This document shows, piece by piece, positions 7,471-14,891 of a stretch of DNA of 50,534 nucleotides. The notes beneath the pieces are model-generated. The model was not told where the DNA came from, ran no database searches, and worked only from the letters and a program-made list of their open reading frames with translations. Each line of letters opens with the position of its first letter. Positions within the stretch are counted from its first letter, which is position 1. This DNA is from RGIG5612 sp045600845 (GTDB lineage Bacteria > Bacillota > Clostridia > Lachnospirales > Lachnospiraceae). The position numbers and the translations under genes are program-made. The DNA is taken from the NCBI GenBank assembly GCA_045600845.1, contig JAZRYR010000006.1, forward strand, positions 1-50,534, given 5' to 3'.

Positions 7471-8922
7471 ATGACATTTAGTGACATTATCACTGTAATT
7501 GATGATTGGGCATGGAGTTATCCGATTCTGATTCTTCTTGTTGGAACGGGCCTGTTTTTAAGTATCCGACTTGCATTTGTGCAGTTCCGGAAATTTGGCT
7601 TTTCCATGAAGAATACGCTTGGAAAAATGTTCTCCAAACAGAAAGCCGGAGCCGGCGAAGTAACACCTTTCCAGGCTCTTACCACTGCTTTAGCAGCGAC
7701 CGTAGGTACAGGTAATATCGTAGGTGTTACCGGTGCGATTATTGTCGGCGGACCTGGTGCCGTTTTCTGGATGTGGCTCAGTGCTCTCCTCGGTATGTGT
7801 ACAAAATTCGCAGAGGTTGTTCTTGCCGTTCGTTATCGTGAAAAAAATAAAAAGAATGAATGGGTTGGCGGGCCTATGTATTATATTAAGAATGGTTTAG
7901 GAAAGAACTGGACCTGGTTAGGCTTCCTGTTCTGCATTTTTGCAGGACTTGCTGCTTTCGGTATCGGTAATGCGACTCAGGTAAATTCTATTGCAGAATC
8001 CATTTCTACCGCAATTGACTCCTTAGGTGGAAACACCGGAGCTACCATGATTCACTTTTTAGGTTCTGATTTTAAATTAAGTTACCTGATCGTTGGTATC
8101 GTCGTTGCGATTATCGTAGCAATCGTTATCATCGGAGGCATTAAAGTAATCGGTCAGATTACAGAAAAAGTTGTTCCTTTCATGGCAGCTGTTTATATTA
8201 TTGCTACTCTGATCATCATCTTCTCAAACATTGGATTTATTGGAGAAGTATTTGGAATGATCTTTGCCGGAGCTTTTTCACCAAAAGCTGCTTTAGGCGG
8301 AGCTTTCGGTATTACCGTTCTTACAGCTATGAAGAAGGGCGTTGGCCGTGGATGCTTCTCAAACGAGGCTGGTCTTGGTTCTGCACCTATCGCTCATGCA
8401 GCTACATCCGAAACAAATCCTGTAAGACAGGGCGTTTTCGGTATCTTTGAAGTATTTATGGATACCATTGTAATCTGCTCTCTTACCTGCCTTACCGTTC
8501 TTACCACCTACTGTGCAGGCGGCGTATCCTTCGAATGGGGTACCGGCGGTGGTGCGGCTATCGTATCTTCCGCGTTAGGTACTGTTTTATCGGAGGGCGT
8601 TGGCTCTATTATCATTGCTGTTTGCTTAAGCTTGTTCGCACTTTCCACCATCATCAGCTGGTCTCTGTATGGTGTAAGATGCTGTGAATTCATTTTCAAG
8701 GGCAACAAAGTCGCAGTTACGATTTACAAGGTTGTATTCGTTATTTTCGTTATTGTTGGTTCTACCTTGAGCCTGAACGATGTATGGAACATTGCCGATA
8801 TCTTAAATGCATGTATGGCTATCCCGAACTTAATCGCCCTGATTGCATTAAGTCCGCAGGTTTACCGTCTGACGAAAGAATTCTTTTCCGGTCTGAAAGT
8901 GGAAAAGAAAGAAAAAGCATAA
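7471..8922 (+). CDS. Sodium:alanine/glycine symporter (AGCS family)
   Basis: Integral membrane amino-acid symporter of 483 residues with about ten hydrophobic segments. Family landmarks are FQALTTALAATVGTGNI near residue 70, GGPMYYI near 130 and GRGCFSNEAGLGSAPIAHA near 290. AGCS proteins import alanine or glycine with Na+. The upstream tandem glycine riboswitch argues that glycine is the physiological substrate here. The start at 7471 has GGAGG at 7458-7462. The direction of control cannot be read with certainty, because such riboswitches can turn glycine-efflux or catabolic genes on or uptake genes off. Confidence 0.93.
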   Translation: MTFSDIITVIDDWAWSYPILILLVGTGLFLSIRLAFVQFRKFGFSMKNTLGKMFSKQKAGAGEVTPFQALTTALAATVGTGNIVGVTGAIIVGGPGAVFWMWLSALLGMCTKFAEVVLAVRYREKNKKNEWVGGPMYYIKNGLGKNWTWLGFLFCIFAGLAAFGIGNATQVNSIAESISTAIDSLGGNTGATMIHFLGSDFKLSYLIVGIVVAIIVAIVIIGGIKVIGQITEKVVPFMAAVYIIATLIIIFSNIGFIGEVFGMIFAGAFSPKAALGGAFGITVLTAMKKGVGRGCFSNEAGLGSAPIAHAATSETNPVRQGVFGIFEVFMDTIVICSLTCLTVLTTYCAGGVSFEWGTGGGAAIVSSALGTVLSEGVGSIIIAVCLSLFALSTIISWSLYGVRCCEFIFKGNKVAVTIYKVVFVIFVIVGSTLSLNDVWNIADILNACMAIPNLIALIALSPQVYRLTKEFFSGLKVEKKEKA

Positions 8923-8942
8923 TTCATAAAAACATCGGTCTC

Positions 8943-8971
8943 TTGACCGCCTTATCTGGGCAAGGTATAAT
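8943..8971 (+). promoter_or_regulatory. Near-consensus promoter
   Basis: TTGACC at 8943-8948 and TATAAT at 8966-8971 are separated by exactly 17 bp. This near-perfect vegetative promoter leaves a leader of only about 15 bases before the gene at 8994, which suggests high expression. The -35 sits inside a small hairpin (CGGTC/GACCG) after the symporter gene. Confidence 0.8.
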
Positions 8972-8993
8972 CAGCAGGTAAGGAGTGAGGAAT

Positions 8994-9425
8994 ATGGATA
9001 AAAAAACGAAAGATTCATTATTAAATATTGCAGCAGAATTAGTTGTATCTCCGATCAGAGTGTACGCAGCAGCCAGAGAACTGAAAGGAAAACTGGATGC
9101 CGATGGCACCAACGATAAAATCAAAGCATATGTAAATGATTTTGGAGCAAAAGCTAAAGAGTTTGGCGAAAAAGCTGGAGAAAAAGTAAAAGAGTACAGC
9201 GATAAAGCGGAAGAAAAAGCGAAAGCCTACAGTGAAAAAGCAAAAGATGTTTTTGAGGATTTCAGTGAAGACGCTAAAAAATTCGGCGATGATGTTACAG
9301 CAAAGGTAAGAGAATTTACCGATGGCTTAGATGGCAAAATCGAGGAAGAGGATGTCCTGGAAGATGATCTGGATGCAATTATTTTTGAGGCAGTAAAGAA
9401 GGATTCTTCAGAAGAAGATCAATAG
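8994..9425 (+). CDS. Small amphipathic-helix repeat protein
   Basis: A 143-residue, highly charged protein that I do not recognise as a named family. The N-terminus (about residues 8-30) is mildly hydrophobic. Residues about 45-105 are Lys/Glu/Ala-rich with a repeating pattern of A-K-E-F/Y-x-E/D-K-A, typical of amphipathic helices in apolipoprotein-like, YtxH-like or LEA-like proteins. The C-terminus is acidic. ATG 8994 is chosen over GTG 8985 because AGGAG at 8981-8985 is correctly placed only for the ATG. It has its own strong promoter. Binding to membrane surfaces or a stress role is inference from composition only. A polyhydroxyalkanoate-granule phasin is another possibility. Confidence 0.75.
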   Translation: MDKKTKDSLLNIAAELVVSPIRVYAAARELKGKLDADGTNDKIKAYVNDFGAKAKEFGEKAGEKVKEYSDKAEEKAKAYSEKAKDVFEDFSEDAKKFGDDVTAKVREFTDGLDGKIEEEDVLEDDLDAIIFEAVKKDSSEEDQ

Positions 9426-9457
9426 CAAGGTTTAATGGAATAAGGTATTAATAAAGA

Positions 9458-9497
9458 TTGACTTCTCGTGATGGTTGTTATATTCTGGGTATAACAA
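9458..9497 (+). promoter_or_regulatory. GntR-clpC promoter with palindromic operator
   Basis: TTGACT at 9458-9463 is a -35. The -10 is TATTCT 9481-9486 (17 bp spacer) or TATATT 9479-9484. A perfect inverted repeat, TTGTTATA at 9475-9482 and TATAACAA at 9490-9497, covers the -10. It is the expected kind of binding site for the GntR repressor encoded immediately downstream, so autoregulation is likely. Confidence 0.7.
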
Positions 9498-9517
9498 TTA
9501 GAACGAGAGGTCTTGCT

Positions 9518-9886
9518 ATGTATATAGAAATAGATTTTAATAGTGATGAAGCTATATATGTACAGTTAAGGAACCAGATTTTTATGGCCATAGCAACTTC
9601 CCAGATTAAAGAAGGGGAGTCGCTGCCGTCCGTTCGAGCTTTAGCTGACACCATCGGTGTGAATATGCATACCGTAAATAAAGCTTACTCAACCTTACGA
9701 CAAGATGGGTTCCTTAAAGTTGACAGACGCAGAGGAGCTGTAGTAGCCGTTGATATTGATAAGATGACATCAATGGAAAAAATGAAAGCTTACCTGCGTC
9801 CTCTTATTGCCCGTGGAATCTGCAAGGGCTTAACTCAGGAAGAAATAAAAGAATTAGTTGATGATCTTTATGATGAACTAAGCTAG
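9518..9886 (+). CDS. GntR-family regulator, YtrA type
   Basis: A short 122-residue regulator with a GntR winged helix (about residues 12-78) that includes the recognition region PSVRALADTIGVNMHTVNKAY. It has only a short C-terminal helical tail instead of a large effector domain. This is the layout of the YtrA subfamily, which usually controls a neighbouring operon without a dedicated sugar or fatty-acid ligand domain. The ATG at 9518 has GAGAGG at 9505-9510. A longer frame opening at TTG 9458 would start inside the -35 box and is rejected. clpC follows eight bases after the stop, so it is the likely target. Confidence 0.88.
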   Translation: MYIEIDFNSDEAIYVQLRNQIFMAIATSQIKEGESLPSVRALADTIGVNMHTVNKAYSTLRQDGFLKVDRRRGAVVAVDIDKMTSMEKMKAYLRPLIARGICKGLTQEEIKELVDDLYDELS

Positions 9887-9894
9887 GAGATATT

Positions 9895-12357
9895 ATGAAA
9901 CGACCGTTTACGAAAATGGCCCAGGAAGTTGTGATTGCAGCTACGGAGGCTTCTGTAAAATTAAATCATACTTATATCGGGACAGAGCATCTTCTTATCG
10001 GTTTGGCAGATGTTGATGGCTCTACCTCCCAGCGGGTTTTAGGTGTCCATAAAATAACGTCGGAGGCGATTGAGACACTGATTGAAAAGACGTTTGATAC
10101 GCAGTCGAATATTATGACCTCGGAAGGAGAAAGCTTTTCTCCAAAGGCGGAACATGTATTGGAGAATGCCGGAATGGAAGCATCGAGATATCATGCTGCG
10201 GAAGTAGGAACGGAGCATTTACTGATTGCTATTCTGAAAGAAGAAGACTGTGCGGCTATCCGTATTCTGACTGGCTTAGGTGTGAACCGCCAGAAAATTT
10301 TTGCGGAACTCTTAGGAGCTATGGGAGAAGATTTAGAAGCCCATAAATCCGAACTGACTATGGATAAAGATCCAGTCGCTGGAAAGAAAGAAGGCATCTT
10401 AAAAGAATATAGCCGAGACCTGAATGAAGCTGCTCGCATGGGTAAGCTGGATCCGATTATTGGAAGAGCGGATGAAATCAGCCGTATTGTTCAGATTTTA
10501 AGCCGACGCACGAAGAACAATCCGTGTCTGGTAGGCGAGCCCGGTGTTGGTAAAACCAGTATTGCGGAAGCTCTGGCACAGCAGATTGAAGCGGGGGAAA
10601 TCGTTGGTCCGGTAGCGGATAAACGGATTCTGTCCTTAGACCTTCCGGCGATGGTAGCGGGAACCAAATACCGTGGTGAATTTGAAGAGAGAATTAAAAA
10701 AGTAATTAATGAAGTAAGAGATAATGGACACATTATTTTATTCATGGACGAAATCCATACTATGATTGGCGCCGGCGGTGCGGAAGGTTCTATCGATGCA
10801 GCCAACATCTTAAAGCCGGCTCTTGCCAAGGGAGAAATCCAGATTATCGGTGCTACGACATTGGATGAATATCGGAAGCACTTTGAAAAAGATGCTGCCT
10901 TGGAAAGACGTTTCCAGCCGGTATATGTGGAACAGCCGACAAAAGAAGAAACCATCGGTATCTTAAAAGGCTTACGGTCGATCTATGAAGAGCATCATAA
11001 CGTAGAAATAACCGATGAGGCAATTGATGCTGCCGTGAATTTATCCATGCGGTATATTAACGACCGTTTCCTTCCGGATAAAGCAATTGATTTGATCGAT
11101 GAAGCCGCAAGCAAGGTCCGTCTGGCTTCCTACATTCTTCCGGAAGATGTAAAAAACATGGACGAAAAGTTAGCTAAGATGGAAGAAAAAAGAGAAAAAT
11201 TCTTGAAAGCAGGAAATCTGAAACAGGCATCCTCTCTTTCTACCGATATAAAATTACTGAAAGATTCCATCCGTGATTATAAAGAAAGTCTGACGAATAA
11301 TAGCTTGAATGCGCTTCAGGTAACGACCGATGATATTGCAGACGTTGTTTCCAAATGGACGAAGATTCCGGTTAAGAAATTAGCGGAAGAGGAAGGCGCA
11401 CGATTAGTAAAATTAGAGGAAACGTTACATAAGAGAGTTATTGCTCAGGACGAGGCGGTTGTAGCTTTGAGCAAAGCTATCCGCAGAGGAAGAGTGGGCT
11501 TAAAAGATCCAAATAAACCAATCGGAACCTTCTTGTTCTTAGGGCCTACGGGTGTAGGTAAAACGGAGCTGAGTAAAGCTCTGGCGGAAGCTATGTTTGG
11601 AACAGAAAGTGCCATTATCCGGGTTGATATGAGTGAATATATGGAAAAGCATAGCGTTTCCAAACTTATCGGATCGCCTCCGGGATATGTTGGATATGAT
11701 GAAGGAGGCCAGCTTTCCGAACAAGTACGCAGAAATCCATATTCCATTATTCTGTTTGATGAAGTAGAAAAGGCCCATCCGGATGTATTTAATATTCTTC
11801 TCCAGGTATTGGATGATGGTCGAATAACGGATGCCCATGGTCGTGTTACCGATTTTAAGAATACAATCATCATTATGACCAGTAATGCCGGTGCCCAGAG
11901 AATCATGGAGCCGAAGAGCCTGGGCTTTTCGGCAGAGCATTCGGCAAAAGCCAACTACGAGGCGATGAAGAATGCGGTGATGGATGAAATAAAATTCATC
12001 TTTAAGCCGGAATTCTTAAATCGTATTGATGAAATTATCGTATTTGAATCACTGACCAAAGAGAACATGAAAGACATTATCAATATTCTCTTAAAAGACC
12101 TGGCAGATCGCGCGCGGGATCAGATGAACTTGAAACTGAGAGTAGTGGATAGTGCCAAAGAATATTTGGTAGAAAAAGGCTATGACCCGAAATACGGTGC
12201 CCGTGCCTTAAAGAGAAAAGTACAGACTTTACTGGAAGATGAAATGGCAGAAGAAATCCTTTCCGGAAAGATTAAGGCCGGAGATGTTGTCTATGTAAAG
12301 GCTCCGAAAGATAAAGACAAATTAGTATTTACTGTAGCAAAAGGAAAATCCAAGTAG
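9895..12357 (+). CDS. clpC: ATP-dependent Clp protease ATP-binding subunit ClpC
   Basis: HSP100 AAA+ unfoldase that feeds substrates to ClpP. Order of parts: double Clp-N repeat (about 1-145), AAA-1 with Walker A GEPGVGKT (about 215-222), a middle coiled region with a UVR-like motif (about 425-460) that marks ClpC, AAA-2 with GPTGVGKT (about 551-558), and the D2-small domain to 820. The upstream GAGA-type site is close to the start. In Bacillus and many Clostridia clpC sits in ctsR-mcsA-mcsB-clpC. Here a YtrA-type GntR gene replaces all three and radA follows, two bases after the stop. Confidence 0.95.
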   Translation: MKRPFTKMAQEVVIAATEASVKLNHTYIGTEHLLIGLADVDGSTSQRVLGVHKITSEAIETLIEKTFDTQSNIMTSEGESFSPKAEHVLENAGMEASRYHAAEVGTEHLLIAILKEEDCAAIRILTGLGVNRQKIFAELLGAMGEDLEAHKSELTMDKDPVAGKKEGILKEYSRDLNEAARMGKLDPIIGRADEISRIVQILSRRTKNNPCLVGEPGVGKTSIAEALAQQIEAGEIVGPVADKRILSLDLPAMVAGTKYRGEFEERIKKVINEVRDNGHIILFMDEIHTMIGAGGAEGSIDAANILKPALAKGEIQIIGATTLDEYRKHFEKDAALERRFQPVYVEQPTKEETIGILKGLRSIYEEHHNVEITDEAIDAAVNLSMRYINDRFLPDKAIDLIDEAASKVRLASYILPEDVKNMDEKLAKMEEKREKFLKAGNLKQASSLSTDIKLLKDSIRDYKESLTNNSLNALQVTTDDIADVVSKWTKIPVKKLAEEEGARLVKLEETLHKRVIAQDEAVVALSKAIRRGRVGLKDPNKPIGTFLFLGPTGVGKTELSKALAEAMFGTESAIIRVDMSEYMEKHSVSKLIGSPPGYVGYDEGGQLSEQVRRNPYSIILFDEVEKAHPDVFNILLQVLDDGRITDAHGRVTDFKNTIIIMTSNAGAQRIMEPKSLGFSAEHSAKANYEAMKNAVMDEIKFIFKPEFLNRIDEIIVFESLTKENMKDIINILLKDLADRARDQMNLKLRVVDSAKEYLVEKGYDPKYGARALKRKVQTLLEDEMAEEILSGKIKAGDVVYVKAPKDKDKLVFTVAKGKSK

Positions 12358-12359
12358 AT

Positions 12360-13745
12360 ATGGCGAAAGCAAAAGATACAATATTTTTTTGTAAAGAATG
12401 TGGATATGAAAGCCCGAAGTGGGCGGGACAATGTCCTTCCTGTCATGAATGGAATACTTTTGTGGAAGCCCCTTCCCAGAAAGATAATAAAGCTGGTGTA
12501 AGAAAAGGCCCTTCCCTCCGGATGCTGAGTGAAGAGTCTAAACCGGTTTCCATGTCGAAAGTAAAAGCGACGGAAGATGAGCGCGTGACAACAGGAATTG
12601 AGGAGTTTGACCGCGTTTTGGGAGGCGGCATTATTAAAGGCTCCCTGGTTTTAGTTGGTGGGGATCCGGGAATCGGAAAGTCTACATTACTGACGCAGGT
12701 TTGTAAAACGCTAAGCGATGCCGGCCATAGTGTCCTTTATGTAACTGGCGAGGAATCCTTAAGCCAGATAAAGTTGAGAGCAAACCGGATCGGAGAGTTT
12801 AATGACAATCTGAAACTGTTGGCAGAAACCGACTTAGATATTATAGAGGCGGCAATTACGGCGGAAAAGCCGGAAGTAGCCATTGTCGACTCTATTCAGA
12901 CCATGTATCGTCCGGATGTTGCCAGTACTCCGGGCAGCGTAGGGCAGGTGCGGGAATGCACGAACCTTTTGATGCAGCTGGCCAAAGGTCTCGGTGTAAG
13001 TACCTTTGTTGTTGGTCATGTAACAAAAGAAGGTGTGGTTGCAGGACCGAGAACTTTAGAACATATGGTAGATACCGTCCTTTATTTTGAAGGAGATTCC
13101 CAGGGGTCCTATCGTATCTTAAGGGGCGTGAAGAATCGTTTCGGTTCCACCAATGAAATCGGCGTATTTGAGATGTGTTCCGAGGGCTTAAGAGAAGTGA
13201 AAAATCCTTCGGAGTTCATGCTTATCGGAAGGCCGGAAAATGCGTCCGGGTCTATCGTTTCTTGTTCGGTAGAAGGAACCCGTCCGATTTTAATTGAAAT
13301 TCAGGCATTGGTTGCAAAATCCGGTTTAGGAAATCCGAGAAGGAGTTCGACCGGTATCGATTACAACCGTATGAATCTTCTGGTGGCCGTTTTGGAGAAA
13401 AGGCTGGGCTTTGCCATGTCGGATTGTGATGCGTATGTAAATATTGTCGGCGGCGTAAAAATCAATGAAACCGCCTTGGACTTAGCTGTCATTTGCGCCA
13501 TAGCCTCCAGCTATATGGACTTCGTAGTGAATCCAAACACCATCGCTTTAGGGGAAGTTGGACTATCCGGCGAAGTAAGAAGCGTAAATATGATGGAAGC
13601 GAGAATCCTGGAAGCAAAGAAGATGGGCTTTACGACCTGCATCTGTCCGAAGTCAGCGTTGGTTTCCTTGAAAAATATAAAGGACATGGAACTCATAGGA
13701 GTTTCTGATGTCCGGGAAGCAATCAGTAAATTAAAACAAAAATGA
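12360..13745 (+). CDS. radA: DNA repair protein RadA
   Basis: RecA-like branch-migration factor for recombination repair. The N-terminal zinc finger uses Cys11, Cys14, Cys25 and Cys28. Walker A GGDPGIGKST is at about residues 99-108, the RadA-specific KNRFG motif at about 257-261, and the C-terminal part is Lon-protease-like. At 461 residues it has the normal length. It begins two bases after the clpC stop, and the clpC-radA order is common in Firmicutes. Confidence 0.96.
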   Translation: MAKAKDTIFFCKECGYESPKWAGQCPSCHEWNTFVEAPSQKDNKAGVRKGPSLRMLSEESKPVSMSKVKATEDERVTTGIEEFDRVLGGGIIKGSLVLVGGDPGIGKSTLLTQVCKTLSDAGHSVLYVTGEESLSQIKLRANRIGEFNDNLKLLAETDLDIIEAAITAEKPEVAIVDSIQTMYRPDVASTPGSVGQVRECTNLLMQLAKGLGVSTFVVGHVTKEGVVAGPRTLEHMVDTVLYFEGDSQGSYRILRGVKNRFGSTNEIGVFEMCSEGLREVKNPSEFMLIGRPENASGSIVSCSVEGTRPILIEIQALVAKSGLGNPRRSSTGIDYNRMNLLVAVLEKRLGFAMSDCDAYVNIVGGVKINETALDLAVICAIASSYMDFVVNPNTIALGEVGLSGEVRSVNMMEARILEAKKMGFTTCICPKSALVSLKNIKDMELIGVSDVREAISKLKQK

Positions 13746-13751
13746 TAAAAT

Positions 13752-13778
13752 AAAAAAGTCCTTGAAACCAAGGACTTT
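13752..13778 (-). terminator. Terminator of tRNA-Trp
   Basis: A perfect 10-bp stem, AAAGTCCTTG (13755-13764) with CAAGGACTTT (13769-13778), has a 4-base loop. On the minus strand it is followed by a T run (13752-13757 and beyond). On the + strand only three T follow, so it terminates radA less well. Confidence 0.8.
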
Positions 13779-13780
13779 AG

Positions 13781-13851
13781 CAGGGGAAGAGAGATTCGAA
13801 CTCCCGTGAGCGGTTTTGGAGACCGTCATACTGCCACTGTATGATTCCCCT
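13781..13851 (-). tRNA. tRNA-Trp (CCA)
   Basis: On the minus strand the acceptor stem AGGGGAA pairs with TTCCCCT with G as discriminator base. The D arm, the anticodon loop CTCCAAA (anticodon CCA) and the GTTCGAATC T loop are all present. It spans 71 nt and the 3' CCA is not encoded. It lies antisense between radA and the lysozyme gene with its own promoter and terminator. Confidence 0.95.
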
Positions 13852-13863
13852 AAGCACCTGTAA

Positions 13864-13893
13864 TTTATATCACAACATAACGTATAGTGTCAA
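13864..13893 (-). promoter_or_regulatory. Promoter of tRNA-Trp
   Basis: On the minus strand a perfect -35 TTGACA (13893-13888) and a -10 TATAAA (13869-13864) are separated by 18 bp, directly upstream of the tRNA. The -35 overlaps the start codon of the divergent lysozyme gene. Confidence 0.75.
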
Positions 13894-14888
13894 TGTTTTT
13901 GAGAAAGTTTAGAAAAAAAGGAATAATCATAATAATCGGACTGCTGCTGACATTCGTCCTTAGTTTTGGACCGTGGCTGGCGATTCCGTCTTATGCTATT
14001 GATACAAATGGAAGAGCCATTGGAATCGATGTTTCAAACCATAACGGAACCTTAGACTGGGAAGCGATTAAAAACAATGGAATTGATTTTGCCATTATCC
14101 GGGTTGGATGGGGAGATAATGAAGAATATCAGCATGATCCGGAGGCACGGAGAAATATCCGGGAATGTGAACGACTGGGAATTCCTTATGGTGTATATAT
14201 CTATTCGTATGCCATCTCGGAAAAGGAAGTTGAAAATGAGGTGGATCATGTCTGCACGATGATTGACGGGTATTATCCGCCGCTGGGCATCTGGTTTGAT
14301 ATGGAAGATGCCGATTATTATAAAGACCGTCATAATTTTAACCCATATACCCACGGTAGTCAGCTGACTTCTTATTGTATTAAATTTATGAGCATGATGT
14401 ACAGCCGCGGTTATGATGTTGTCGGAGTATATGCAAATCTGGATTATTTCCGTAATGTATTGGATTATGATGCCATTGCTGCCAATGGGTATATCTGGCT
14501 GGCCCGGTGGGGCTCTTCCGAACCAGGCCTGTCTTGTGATATCTGGCAGTGGGCAGATAATGGCCATGTAGCTGGTTCCAGCGAATTAACGGACATGAAC
14601 TATATTTTTGCAGAGGGAGAGTTATATTCCATTATTTTAGATTATTCTTCCGGCGTTGAGGACGAGGAGGATGAAGAGATTACAGATGATGAGGAACGCA
14701 TCGCCGGAGATGTCAATGGAGATGGAAAAGTTTCTCCATTGGACTATGTAGCGGTAAAAAATCATATTCTGGAGAAAAAAATAATTACGGATGAAAAGAA
14801 ACTTGCTTATGCAGATGTAAATCGTGATGGAAAAATTTCCCCATTAGACTATGTCAAAATAAAGAAGATTATATTACAAGAGAAATAA
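13887..14888 (+). CDS. Secreted GH25 lysozyme with C-terminal dockerin
   Basis: Predicted exported muramidase that cleaves the MurNAc-GlcNAc bond of peptidoglycan. A basic N-terminus, a hydrophobic core and a site after PSYA (about residue 37) form a signal peptide. The GH25 barrel (about 43-240) has the IGIDVSNHNG start and the catalytic WFDMEDAD strand near 136-143. After an acidic linker, residues about 270-333 hold two dockerin-type I calcium loops (DVNGDGKVSPLDY and DVNRDGKISPLDY). The start is GTG 13887 or ATG 13893. Neither has a ribosome binding site, and a -10-like TATAGT ends at 13888, so a leaderless message is possible. The adjacent anchored protein may be functionally linked. Confidence 0.9.
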   Translation: MSMFLRKFRKKGIIIIIGLLLTFVLSFGPWLAIPSYAIDTNGRAIGIDVSNHNGTLDWEAIKNNGIDFAIIRVGWGDNEEYQHDPEARRNIRECERLGIPYGVYIYSYAISEKEVENEVDHVCTMIDGYYPPLGIWFDMEDADYYKDRHNFNPYTHGSQLTSYCIKFMSMMYSRGYDVVGVYANLDYFRNVLDYDAIAANGYIWLARWGSSEPGLSCDIWQWADNGHVAGSSELTDMNYIFAEGELYSIILDYSSGVEDEEDEEITDDEERIAGDVNGDGKVSPLDYVAVKNHILEKKIITDEKKLAYADVNRDGKISPLDYVKIKKIILQEK

Positions 14889-14891
14889 AAC

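Noticed and set aside
9458..9517. TTG start giving a longer GntR protein
   Set aside because: It lies inside the -35 element of the promoter; ATG 9518 has a proper ribosome binding site.
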